Below are positions 18,925-26,832 of a stretch of 64,000 bases of DNA, piece by piece. This stretch comes from Pandoraea captiosa (GTDB taxonomy: Bacteria; Pseudomonadota; Gammaproteobacteria; Burkholderiales; Burkholderiaceae), in contig NZ_CABPSQ010000005.1 in assembly GCF_902459775.1 (NCBI RefSeq), positions 62,001 through 126,000 of the forward strand. Reading direction: 5' to 3'. A program made the translations under genes and the position numbers. The notes below the pieces were generated by a model. The model was not told the origin of the DNA, did no database searches, and saw only the letters and a program-made list of their open reading frames with translations. Position 1 is the stretch's first letter. The number at the start of each line of letters is the position of its first letter.

Positions 18925-20151
18925 CTAAGAGACGATAGCGCAGGCTTCGGCTTTTGTGAGCCGCGCCTTGATGGCTTGCGCGAGGCGCGAGATGCCCGTT
19001 TCGATTTGCGATGGCGTTGCGGTGGTAAACGTCAGCCGCATCGTGTTCGACCGGGGCGCCACGGCGTGGAACGATGCGCCCGGAATGAACGCCACGCCAC
19101 GCGCCAGCGCGTCTTCGAAAAGACTCGCGCTGTCGATGCCCGCCGGCAACGTCACCCAGAGGAACATGCCGCCGCTCGGGCGCGTCCATGACACGCCTTC
19201 GGGCATATGTTCGGCGAGGCACCCCAGCATGAGCGCGCACTGTGCGCGGTAACGCAGTCGGATCGCTTCGAGGTGCGCGTCGTATTCACCATCGATCAGC
19301 AAGGCGTGTGCGAGCCGTTGGGTAATGCCGGTCGTGTGCAGATCGCTCGCCTGCTTCGCTTGCAGCAATTTGGCCAGGAGTTCGTCCGGCGCGACGACGT
19401 AGCCCACACGCAGACCGGGCGCGATCACCTTCGAGAACGAGCCGAGATGCACGACATGGTCCGGGGCCATCGAGAGCAGCGACGGTGGCGTGACGCCGCT
19501 ATAGACGAGCTCGCCATAGGGATCGTCTTCGACGAGCAGCAAGTCGTTGCGAGCGGCCTTCGAGACCAGCGCGATGCGGCGCTCGATGGAGAGCGTGCGT
19601 CCCGTGGGATTCTGAAAGTTCGGCTGGGTGTAGAGCAGTCGTGCGCGGCGCATCGATGCATCGGACATGCGCTCGGGCGCGAGGCCTGCTGCGTCCGCCG
19701 GCACTTCTTCAAACGTGGGTTCGTATTGTGCCAGCGCCTGCACGGCGCCCAGATAGGTCGGTGTCTCGATCAAGACCCGCGAGCCGGGGTCGACGAGTAC
19801 GCGCGCGACCAGATCCAGCGCCTGCTGGGACCCGGTTGTCACCAGCACCTGCGACGGGTGCACGGCCGCTCCCTGACGGGTCAGACGCGCCGCGATCGCT
19901 TCGCGCAGCGGCAGGTAGCCTTCCGAGGGGCCGTATTGCAGTGCCGAGACGGCGTCGCGCCGCAGAATGCGATCCATGGCGGCGTGCAGCCGCTCGACAG
20001 GCAGCGCGTAGGGCGACGGAAGCCCGCCAGCGAACGAGATGATGTCAGGCCGCTCGGCGACCTTGAGAAGTTCACGCAGCGCCGACGGCTGCATGCGTTG
20101 CGCGCGCGCCGCGAGTTGCCAGCGACCGGCGGGCGGGAGATGTCTGTCCAT
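18925..20151 (-). CDS. PLP-dependent aminotransferase, class I/II (2-aminoadipate aminotransferase-like)
   Basis: A 408-residue fold-type I aminotransferase. Key blocks are IISFAGGLPSPYALP, VTTGSQQALDLVARVL, YTQPNFQNPTGRTLS, LLVEDDPYGELVY and LGSFSKVIAPGLRVGYVVAP (Schiff-base Lys in SFSK). The style is that of LysN / 2-aminoadipate transaminases and the catalytic half of MocR proteins, but with no HTH. It lies on the same strand 156 bp downstream of the SRPBCC gene that ends the signal-biosynthesis operon, so it might supply or recycle an amino acid for that pathway. An intervening stem-loop argues for at least partial separation. Confidence 0.9.
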   Translation of the reverse strand: MDRHLPPAGRWQLAARAQRMQPSALRELLKVAERPDIISFAGGLPSPYALPVERLHAAMDRILRRDAVSALQYGPSEGYLPLREAIAARLTRQGAAVHPSQVLVTTGSQQALDLVARVLVDPGSRVLIETPTYLGAVQALAQYEPTFEEVPADAAGLAPERMSDASMRRARLLYTQPNFQNPTGRTLSIERRIALVSKAARNDLLLVEDDPYGELVYSGVTPPSLLSMAPDHVVHLGSFSKVIAPGLRVGYVVAPDELLAKLLQAKQASDLHTTGITQRLAHALLIDGEYDAHLEAIRLRYRAQCALMLGCLAEHMPEGVSWTRPSGGMFLWVTLPAGIDSASLFEDALARGVAFIPGASFHAVAPRSNTMRLTFTTATPSQIETGISRLAQAIKARLTKAEACAIVS

Positions 20152-20182
20152 GGAGCGGTCCGTGACGAAGCGAAGAAGAGAG

Positions 20183-20258
20183 CCCCCGCGTTGCGATGTC
20201 CGCCGCAGGCGTGCAACACGCCTGGGGTTGCAACGGAATTTGCAACGGTACGCGGGGG
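20183..20258. repeat. Large stem-loop between the SRPBCC and aminotransferase genes
   Basis: Nine-base arms CCCCCGCGT (20183-20191) and ACGCGGGGG (20250-20258) enclose an inner GGCGTG-N3-CACGCC hairpin and a direct TTGCAACGG-like repeat. No T-run follows. It could be an attenuator or an mRNA-processing structure. Confidence 0.4.
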
Positions 20259-20307
20259 CGAGAGGTCATCGATGAAGCGGGCGATTCGGTCGATTCGGGC
20301 GATGCGC

Positions 20308-20802
20308 TCAGGCGCCGTTGAACATCTTGCGCAGATTGTCCATCGCCATCTTCAGAAAACCGACAGCGAAGGCGTCGAACGCCGGCTGGTCCTTCGGATT
20401 GCCCGAACGGGCTTCGCCCACGATGCGATAAGTGGCGGTACACGCCTTGTCCCCGCGCGGCACGACTTCCATCGACGCCCACATGTTGCCGATGTCGAAG
20501 GTGGTGTAGATCAGCGTCCAGCTCATCGTCATGGCGTCGTCGTCGCGCGTATTGAGTTGCTCGACGACCAGATCGCCGCCGGTGAAGTGCTTGTGGCGAA
20601 GCGAGCGCGGGCCGGTCGCGGTGCCGGTCATCTGGATGTATTCGAGGCCGGTGACGAAGCGGTTGTAGCCGTCGAAGCGCCCGACCACGTTCCAGACGTC
20701 GCGCGCAGAGGCGTTGAGCTCGGCGACCCCGGCGTGAACGGTCGTGTTCAGGTTGTGGATCAGCGTATCGGGTTGCAGTTCGGTGCGGACTCTTTGCAGC
20801 AT
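20308..20802 (-). CDS. mgoD: SRPBCC / polyketide-cyclase-like protein (MgoD/PvfD-like)
   Basis: 164 residues of the START/SRPBCC fold: AGVAELNASARDVWNVVGRFDGYNRFVTG near the start, then beta-strands and a long C-terminal helix (FAVGFLKMAMDNLRKMF). This fold holds small hydrophobic ligands and is usually labelled polyketide cyclase/dehydrase. GAGGAG precedes the ATG at 20802; a longer start at 20826 has no such site. It is the last gene of the four-gene set, 93 bp after the NRPS. Gene order matches mgoBCAD/pvfABCD. Its exact chemical role in that pathway is not established to my knowledge. Confidence 0.8.
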   Translation of the reverse strand: MLQRVRTELQPDTLIHNLNTTVHAGVAELNASARDVWNVVGRFDGYNRFVTGLEYIQMTGTATGPRSLRHKHFTGGDLVVEQLNTRDDDAMTMSWTLIYTTFDIGNMWASMEVVPRGDKACTATYRIVGEARSGNPKDQPAFDAFAVGFLKMAMDNLRKMFNGA

Positions 20803-20895
20803 GATGAACTCCTCGATAGACAACATTGGAAAAAGGACTGCGCAAATACAGGGCCGTGCAAATGCATGATTCGAGTCAGGGGATTCGCGCGACGC

Positions 20896-23800
20896 TCAGG
20901 CAACCGACGCCGCTTCCGTCACAGCTTCCGTGACAGCCTCCGTCTCGCGTTCGTTGCGCTGGGGACTGATACTGCTACCCGCCGGCGCGGGCAGGAATCC
21001 GCTATCGATGAGATAGCGGAAGTGCTGGGCAAGCAGATCGGCATCCTTGCGCGGGTAGGGAAGTTCGAGACGTGCCAGCGCATGGGCGGTTTGCCGATGG
21101 GCGATGCGCGCCATGTCGCCGATGTCCTCCTGGCTGTCGTCCAGATAGAACGCGACCACGTCGAACAGCGCGTTGGTCTCGTCGATCGACGTGAGCCGGT
21201 TGCGCCAGTCGGCGGGCTCTTCGAGCGCGAGCGAGTAGCCGCACTGCGCGAGCGCGCCGAGGTAGTCTTCCCACGTGAGCGGCTGCGGGTTCTGGAGATG
21301 GAAAACGCGCAGGTCGCGCTGGGGGTCAGTCGTGCAGCGCACGATGGCACGCGCCAGGAAGTCGACCGGCGTGAAGTCGAAGTCCGTATCGCCGGCGGGC
21401 GCCGCCCCCAGTTGCAGCGATCCCTTGACGAGGAGCAGGATCCGGTTTCGCGTCGGTTGGCACAGACCGGTCGCCGCCACCCCCGTGATGTTGCCGGGGC
21501 GCAGGATCGTGGCGTCGATGCCTCGTTCCGCAGCTTCCCATACGAGATGCTCGGCGACCCACTTCGTCACGTTGTAGCCATTGTTCACGAAGGCGGGTGC
21601 GTTGCGGGCGGGGCCTTGCTCAAGCACGTGCCCGTCGGCATCGACGGCACTCGCGGCGGACAGTGTCGAGACGAAGTGCATCGACTTGTTGCGGAACTCG
21701 CAGGCCAGACGCAGCAGTTCCAGCGTCGCGCCGACATTGGCGTCATAGAGGTAGGGATAGTCGTAGACGTGATTGACGTGGGCGCCGTTGTGGTAGATCG
21801 CGTCGATGTCGCGAGCCAGCGTGCGCCATGTTTGCGGTGACAACCCCAGCCGCGGCTGCGCCAGATCGCCAAGCACGACTTTCAGGCGAGGATGACCGAC
21901 AAGCGCGGCAAGCCCGTTGGCCTGAAGCGCCTGTGCGAGACGCGCTTCGCCCTCCTTTTGCGTGGCCGCACGGACCAGACAATGGATGGTGGCCGACGTC
22001 TGCGCGATCAGCTCGGCGGCGATGAACGTGCCGAGAAAGCCGTTCGCGCCGGTGAGCAGGACTGCGCGCGCCCCGTTTGCCGCTGGCCGCAAGCCGTCGA
22101 CCGGGCGCACGTCGTCGGGCAGCACCATGTCGTCGAAGACGCGCTGCGGAATTCGCTCGCCCTTGTTCACGTCGTCGTTCGCCAGCAGCGAAGCCAGCGC
22201 AGCGATGGTCGGTCGTTCCATGAAGCGCGCAAGCGGGGCGTTGCCGCCGAATTCCTTCTTGACGGCAAGCATCAGTCGCGAGACGAGCAACGAATGGCCG
22301 CCGAGATTGAAGAACGAGTCGTCCTTGCCGATCTCGAACGGTTCGAGGTCCAGCAACCGTGCCCACAGCGCGCGCAGGTTCGTCTCCGTCTCGGTGAGCG
22401 GTTCGGTCGCTCTTGCTTCGTCGGGCGATGCACGTTGCACTGAAAGCCGCGACAGAGCGCCGCGGTCGATCTTGCCGTTGTTGGTGGCAGGAAGTGCGTC
22501 GAGCACCACGATCTCGTACGGCACCATGTAGTCGGGCAGGCGCGCCACGAGCAGATCGCGCAATGCATCGCCCGTCGCACCTGTCGTCAATGGCCGGGCA
22601 ACGAAACCGCGAATGCGCTTGCGCTCGTCCACCACGCAGGCGCACTGACCGAAGAGCCCGGTGGCCAGCGCGGTGGACTCGATCTCGCCAAGTTCGACGC
22701 GGAACCCGCGAATCTTGACCTGTGCATCGCGCCGCCCGACGAAGTGCAGCCAACCTTCGTCATCCCATTGCACGATGTCGCCGGTGCGATAGAGTTTTTC
22801 GTCATGCGCGCGGGGCCATTCGCCCTCATGTTGCGCAAACGGATTCGGCACGAAGCTGCGTTCGGTCAGATCCGGGCGATGCAGATAGCCGTTAGCCACG
22901 CCCGCACCCGCGACGCACAATTCCCCCGGTTCGCCCGTGAGCGCGGGTTGGCCGGTCTCCGTGAGGACATAGCAGCGCACGTTGGCCATCGGGCGGCCAA
23001 TCAGCCGGTTGCTGTCGCCTGCCGTCAGACGCGCGATGCTCACGAGCACGGTGCATTCTGCTGGGCCGAAGATGTTGTGGAATTCCCGGCCCTGGCTCCA
23101 GCGCGCGATCGTCTCCGGGAAGCACACGTCGCCGCCGGTCAGCAGATGCCGCAGTGCAGGCCACTGCGCGTCAGGCATCACGCCGAGCAACGCCGGCGGG
23201 AGGAACGCGTGGGTAACGGCTTCACGCTCGATCAGCGCGCTCAGTTCGTCGAGCGCGTGTCGCTGCGCTTCTGTCGGAATCACCAGTGTGGCGCCGGCGA
23301 GGAACGTCGGGAAGATGTCGAGCAGCGAGACGTCGAACGCCACCGTGCAGAACTGCAACGCACGCGAGCTGGCGTCCATGCCAATGTAGTCGCGATACCA
23401 GTGACAGAAGTGCACGATGTTGCGGTGCGTGAGCATGACGCCCTTGGGCGTACCGGTGGAGCCGGAGGTGAAGATCGTGATCGCGCAGCGGCTCGCACGG
23501 TCTGCAAAGCGCTCCACCGGCCATGCGCTCACATCGATGGCGATATCCGCCACATCGAGCGAGCGCAGACGAATGATCCTGACATCGAGTCCATCGAGTC
23601 CATCGAGGGCGCTGGCGTCGAAATCGTCGTCGGTGATCAGGCAGACCGCGCGACTTTGCTCCACGATCTGCCGCACGCGCTCCGGCGGGAACGACGGGTC
23701 GAGCGGGGCGTAAGCCGCCCCCGCGCCGATGGCGCCGAGAATGGCCGTGTACAGCAGACGCGACTTCGGCAGCCGCACCGCAACCACCTGGGGCGATCCG

Positions 23801-24582
23801 TCGGCGCTCGGCACGTTGGGCAGCAAGGCGGCCAGCTCGTTGGCGAGCTTCATCGAGGCCGCGACGAACGTTTGGTAATCGACATCGCCGTGCGCGTCGC
23901 GCAGGGCGATGGCCGTGGGGGTCGCGACCGCACGGCGCGACACCATTTCCGGCAGCGACGGCTCCAGCGCAAACGTACGCGCCGTGTCGTTGCTGGCGTG
24001 CCAGCCCGCGAGGTCATGCAGGTCCAGCTCGATGCTGCCCGGCGCGCCCGCAGCATGGGCTGAGAGGGCTGAGAGGGCTGAGATGGGGCGTGCGGCGAGC
24101 GATTCGGGCGTGAGAACGTCGCGCCCGAGCTGACTGACGATGTCGACGAGCATCGTTTCGGCTTCGGCATCGATTTGCGCGACGAGATCGGCGCCACAGC
24201 GGGGGCTGACGAATGTGCAGTCGACGGTGGCCACGTCGACGAGGCCGCGCGGGCCCGGCCACTGCCACGAGAGCGTGGCGCCGCTCGGCGGGAAGGACTG
24301 CGAGCGCGCGCGGAAGGTCAGCACCTGCGAGGCGTTGCAGGCGATTTCGTCCGCAATCCTGTCGTGCTCCGCGTTGCGATCGGCGCAGTCGATGCGCCAT
24401 TCCACGGACACCGGCGCAGCGCCCGCCTCGGGAACGACAACGCCCAGTTGGGCCGCCATCTCGGCGAGTGGTCCGCTCGAGCGTGTCAGTGGAACGACAT
24501 CGTGGCCCATGTCGTGAAGGGCGGCGAACAGACGTGCCCCGAGACGGTTGTTGCCTGCAATGGCGAAGGAAATCGCTCTCAT
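20896..24582 (-). CDS. mgoA: NRPS-like synthetase: formyltransferase-like N-domain, A, T, thioester reductase (MgoA/PvfC-like)
   Basis: 1228 residues. Residues 1-~205 resemble a degenerate formyltransferase-type N-terminal domain (AGNNRLGARLFAALHDMGHDVV). An adenylation domain follows (FTSGSTGTPKGV, NIFGPAECTV, YRTGDIVQW, KIRGFRVELGEIE, NNGKIDR), then a carrier domain with FFNLGGHSLL (phosphopantetheine Ser) and a reductase domain with VLLTGANGFLGT and catalytic YNVTK. There is no condensation or thioesterase domain. This A-T-R layout loads one amino acid and releases it reductively as an aldehyde. In the mgo, pvf and ham systems the homologous enzymes use leucine or valine; the substrate here cannot be fixed by eye. 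It needs a PPTase, and one is encoded at 14282. Confidence 0.9.
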   Translation of the reverse strand: MRAISFAIAGNNRLGARLFAALHDMGHDVVPLTRSSGPLAEMAAQLGVVVPEAGAAPVSVEWRIDCADRNAEHDRIADEIACNASQVLTFRARSQSFPPSGATLSWQWPGPRGLVDVATVDCTFVSPRCGADLVAQIDAEAETMLVDIVSQLGRDVLTPESLAARPISALSALSAHAAGAPGSIELDLHDLAGWHASNDTARTFALEPSLPEMVSRRAVATPTAIALRDAHGDVDYQTFVAASMKLANELAALLPNVPSADGSPQVVAVRLPKSRLLYTAILGAIGAGAAYAPLDPSFPPERVRQIVEQSRAVCLITDDDFDASALDGLDGLDVRIIRLRSLDVADIAIDVSAWPVERFADRASRCAITIFTSGSTGTPKGVMLTHRNIVHFCHWYRDYIGMDASSRALQFCTVAFDVSLLDIFPTFLAGATLVIPTEAQRHALDELSALIEREAVTHAFLPPALLGVMPDAQWPALRHLLTGGDVCFPETIARWSQGREFHNIFGPAECTVLVSIARLTAGDSNRLIGRPMANVRCYVLTETGQPALTGEPGELCVAGAGVANGYLHRPDLTERSFVPNPFAQHEGEWPRAHDEKLYRTGDIVQWDDEGWLHFVGRRDAQVKIRGFRVELGEIESTALATGLFGQCACVVDERKRIRGFVARPLTTGATGDALRDLLVARLPDYMVPYEIVVLDALPATNNGKIDRGALSRLSVQRASPDEARATEPLTETETNLRALWARLLDLEPFEIGKDDSFFNLGGHSLLVSRLMLAVKKEFGGNAPLARFMERPTIAALASLLANDDVNKGERIPQRVFDDMVLPDDVRPVDGLRPAANGARAVLLTGANGFLGTFIAAELIAQTSATIHCLVRAATQKEGEARLAQALQANGLAALVGHPRLKVVLGDLAQPRLGLSPQTWRTLARDIDAIYHNGAHVNHVYDYPYLYDANVGATLELLRLACEFRNKSMHFVSTLSAASAVDADGHVLEQGPARNAPAFVNNGYNVTKWVAEHLVWEAAERGIDATILRPGNITGVAATGLCQPTRNRILLLVKGSLQLGAAPAGDTDFDFTPVDFLARAIVRCTTDPQRDLRVFHLQNPQPLTWEDYLGALAQCGYSLALEEPADWRNRLTSIDETNALFDVVAFYLDDSQEDIGDMARIAHRQTAHALARLELPYPRKDADLLAQHFRYLIDSGFLPAPAGSSISPQRNERETEAVTEAVTEAASVA

Positions 24583-24592
24583 GACGCGTTCC

Positions 24593-25516
24593 TCACAGGT
24601 ACTGCGCGATAGCCGCGCGAGTGGGTTCGTGATCGAGCAGCCCCGCCATCTTCAGGAACTTGCGAATATTGACGATCATCGGGTGCTGGTTCGTGATGGG
24701 GTAGGCGCCGACCATGTCGTTCGCGATCTGCTCGCGTGTGGCGGCCGGCAGGTCGAGCGTGCCGATCAGGCGACGATCGAACTCGAGCTGGAGCTCGTTG
24801 GTGAGGTACTCGCGCAGAAAGAACGGCAATCCGCGCCCCAGTTCCACGCGCGCCGTCTCGTCGATTTCCGACCAGTAGAGCTTGACCAGATTGATCCAGA
24901 AGACGGAGTGGCGGCCTTCGTCGGCGAGGTGGTCCGCCATGACCCCCTTGACCGAGCGCTTGAGCGTGTTGTCGCGCGAGAACGCGGCGACCTCGGCCGT
25001 CACGGTGTTCTCCGAGATGGCGACACCCAGCAGCTCCATGCCGGCGGCATATTGCGGTGGCACGTATTCCATGGCTCGCGGAATCGCGCGCGAGAGTTCG
25101 ATTTCGCGGTTTTGTTCGATGGGGCCGATGCCGGTGCTGCGCTCGACCTGGTCGAGGTAGTCCATGGCCACGTACGCGTGGTAGTTCTCGTCGATGACGA
25201 CCGACATGGCGTCGCTGCGGCAGGCGAACGGAAACTCGAACGGAAACCGCGACTTGGCGATGGCCAGCGCCGTGCGGTTGACGATTTCCGTCTCGAAGAT
25301 GATGACGTCGTTGATGTACTTGTAAAAGCTCTGGAGCAGGATGTAGTCCTGCACCTCGCGACCCGCGTCGATCACCGCGGGGTGGGCGTACAACGGTTGT
25401 CGCTCCACCGGGTAGTAGCTCAGATCGTCGTCTTCGACGATGCGGCGCGGGCGCGAACGGATCGTGGCGCGTTGTTCCCATTGGTCAGCATGACTGACGT
25501 AACTCTGCAATGACAT
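24593..25516 (-). CDS. mgoC: AurF-type diiron N-oxygenase (MgoC/PvfB-like)
   Basis: A 307-residue non-haem diiron oxygenase of the p-aminobenzoate N-oxygenase family. Candidate ligands are all visible in order: Glu in IIFETEIVNRTA, E-x2-H in DENYHAY, Glu in AISENTVTAE, and H-x3-E-x2-H in DHLADEGRHSVFW. Family members oxidise amines to hydroxylamine or nitroso products; the homologues in leudiazen and pyrazine-N-oxide pathways N-oxygenate an amino-acid-derived amine. The start at 25516 has GAGG upstream, and the NRPS starts 10 bp after its stop. In the operon it lies between the DUF3050 gene and the NRPS. Confidence 0.9.
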   Translation of the reverse strand: MSLQSYVSHADQWEQRATIRSRPRRIVEDDDLSYYPVERQPLYAHPAVIDAGREVQDYILLQSFYKYINDVIIFETEIVNRTALAIAKSRFPFEFPFACRSDAMSVVIDENYHAYVAMDYLDQVERSTGIGPIEQNREIELSRAIPRAMEYVPPQYAAGMELLGVAISENTVTAEVAAFSRDNTLKRSVKGVMADHLADEGRHSVFWINLVKLYWSEIDETARVELGRGLPFFLREYLTNELQLEFDRRLIGTLDLPAATREQIANDMVGAYPITNQHPMIVNIRKFLKMAGLLDHEPTRAAIAQYL

Positions 25517-25678
25517 GGCGTTGCCTCGGAAGATGGGGGGCGGCGAAGCGCATTCGACCGGTTTCGGTCGGTACACGAAAAGGGGCGTGGCGGGTGCCCG
25601 GCGGGCGATGTCTGGCGCATCGCTTGAGCCGTGACGTCCCGCCCTGGCGGGTTGCGGCACCCGCGCGACGCCTGCGCG

Positions 25679-26473
25679 TCAGGCGGCGACCGCTTCCTTT
25701 TGCGTGGCCACGATGTGCTCATGCAACCCGTCCCACAGACGCAGGCGTTCGTCGATGGCACGCAGTCCAGCTTCCAGCGCTTCGACGAGCAGGCGTTCGT
25801 CGTTGTGTGCCGCTTCGACGATCATGGCGCGCGCCGCCGGGCCGTGTTCGCCGGAGTCGACTTCGATGTGACGTTCGAGATAGAACGTGAGCAGCGGCAC
25901 GCTCTTCGGATCGATCTGCCAGCCGTCGAGCAGCGTGCGGAACATGTCGGGGATGACGTTTTCCCGGCCGTAGAAGAAGTTGCCCAGCACCTGGTGGGTC
26001 TTGCCTTCGTAGCAGGTCGCGAACGTGGAATTGACGAAGCGAAGCACGGGGGCCGGCGCCTCGACGGCGGCCAGCGCTGCGCTCACGCTGTGACCGGCGA
26101 CCAGCAGGTCGATGAGCTTTTCGATCTGACGCGTATCCGCGCCCACATCGCGCATCGCGGCAAGGTACAGATCGAAGTGGCTCATCGGCCCTTGCGGCGT
26201 CTCGTCGCATTCCTCGCCGAGCACGATCTCGTTGATCAGGCGGGCCGCGTGAATGTTGCGCGGCGCGATCCACGGCAATGTGATCGTGGTGAGGTCGGCC
26301 TGAAGCCGTTTGACCAGCGACATGAAATCCCAGACGGCGAAGACATGCCATTCCATGAATGTCTGCAAGCCCTGCATCGATTCGATGGAATGGAAAACGG
26401 GATGATGTGCAAGCGTCGCGTGATGTTCCTTGATCTGACGTTCGAGATGTTCGATCTTGTCCACGATAGGCAT
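25679..26473 (-). CDS. mgoB: DUF3050 haem-oxygenase-like protein (MgoB/PvfA-like), first gene of the signal operon
   Basis: 264 residues, all-helical, of the DUF3050 family (haem-oxygenase-like fold). Visible blocks are [48 protein letters not shown] and [21 protein letters not shown]. His and Glu residues in these blocks ([14 protein letters not shown]) are arranged as in metal-dependent oxidases of this fold, so a second diiron or haem-like oxidase step is plausible but inferred. The start at 26473 has AAGG right against the ATG; an upstream in-frame start (26587) lacks support. A 27-bp dyad lies 164 bp upstream. Confidence 0.85.
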   Translation of the reverse strand: MPIVDKIEHLERQIKEHHATLAHHPVFHSIESMQGLQTFMEWHVFAVWDFMSLVKRLQADLTTITLPWIAPRNIHAARLINEIVLGEECDETPQGPMSHFDLYLAAMRDVGADTRQIEKLIDLLVAGHSVSAALAAVEAPAPVLRFVNSTFATCYEGKTHQVLGNFFYGRENVIPDMFRTLLDGWQIDPKSVPLLTFYLERHIEVDSGEHGPAARAMIVEAAHNDERLLVEALEAGLRAIDERLRLWDGLHEHIVATQKEAVAA

Positions 26474-26636
26474 CCTTGTGATGACGAAATGGAAATCAAC
26501 CTGTGCGAGGGGGAATGCGGCGCGACTTTCGCGTCGTCGCTCACAGGGATCAGCAAGTTCGATGCCAGCGTCTCGAAACGCAAGCATCTCGATGATCGAG
26601 GGGATTTTCGAGCGCCATTACGCGTGCAAAGCGCTG

Positions 26637-26663
26637 ACACCTGTACAACTAATGGACAGGTGT
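26637..26663. promoter_or_regulatory. 27-bp dyad ACACCTGT-N11-ACAGGTGT, candidate operator of the signal operon
   Basis: Perfect 8-bp arms with an 11-bp spacer, identical in arms and spacing to the dyad at 15213-15239. Weaker symmetry extends outwards (GCGCTG on the left, GCGCGC on the right). The inner ACCTGT/ACAGGT hexamers recall lux boxes, but the spacer is 3 bp too long. Confidence 0.65.
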
Positions 26664-26766
26664 GCGCGCGGGTGTCGCGAAGCGCAGGCGTTGCGCGAGA
26701 GAGTGGAGGCGGTGGAGGGAGCGCCAGCCGGTGAACGGCGGCGCCCCCGATTTCAATGCGCTGAAA

Positions 26767-26826
26767 GAGACGGTGACAAAAGAGACTGTGACAAAGGGGA
26801 CGGCGACAAGAGAGACGGTGACAAAG
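26767..26826. repeat. Four tandem 15-bp repeats
   Basis: The unit is close to GAGACGGTGACAAAG; copies start at 26767, 26782, 26797 and 26812. Copies 1 and 4 differ at one base. The array ends 6 bp before the stop codon of the ABC permease, outside any supported gene. Confidence 0.75.
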
Positions 26827-26832
26827 GGGATC

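Larger units (their letters stand above)
26474..26832. other. Upstream region of the signal operon
   Basis: 359 bases without a supported gene. It contains the 27-bp dyad (26637-26663), the presumed promoter of the operon between the dyad and 26473, and a 15-bp tandem repeat array (26767-26826) abutting the end of the ABC permease gene. No clear sigma-70 hexamers were picked. Confidence 0.6.

Noticed and set aside
19207-21840. 877-codon plus-strand ORF across the aminotransferase, SRPBCC and NRPS genes
   Set aside because: It runs antisense to three well-supported genes and has no domain.
26637-26663. Canonical lux box upstream of the signal operon
   Set aside because: The hexamers fit but the spacer is 11 rather than 8 bases, so it is reported only as lux-like.
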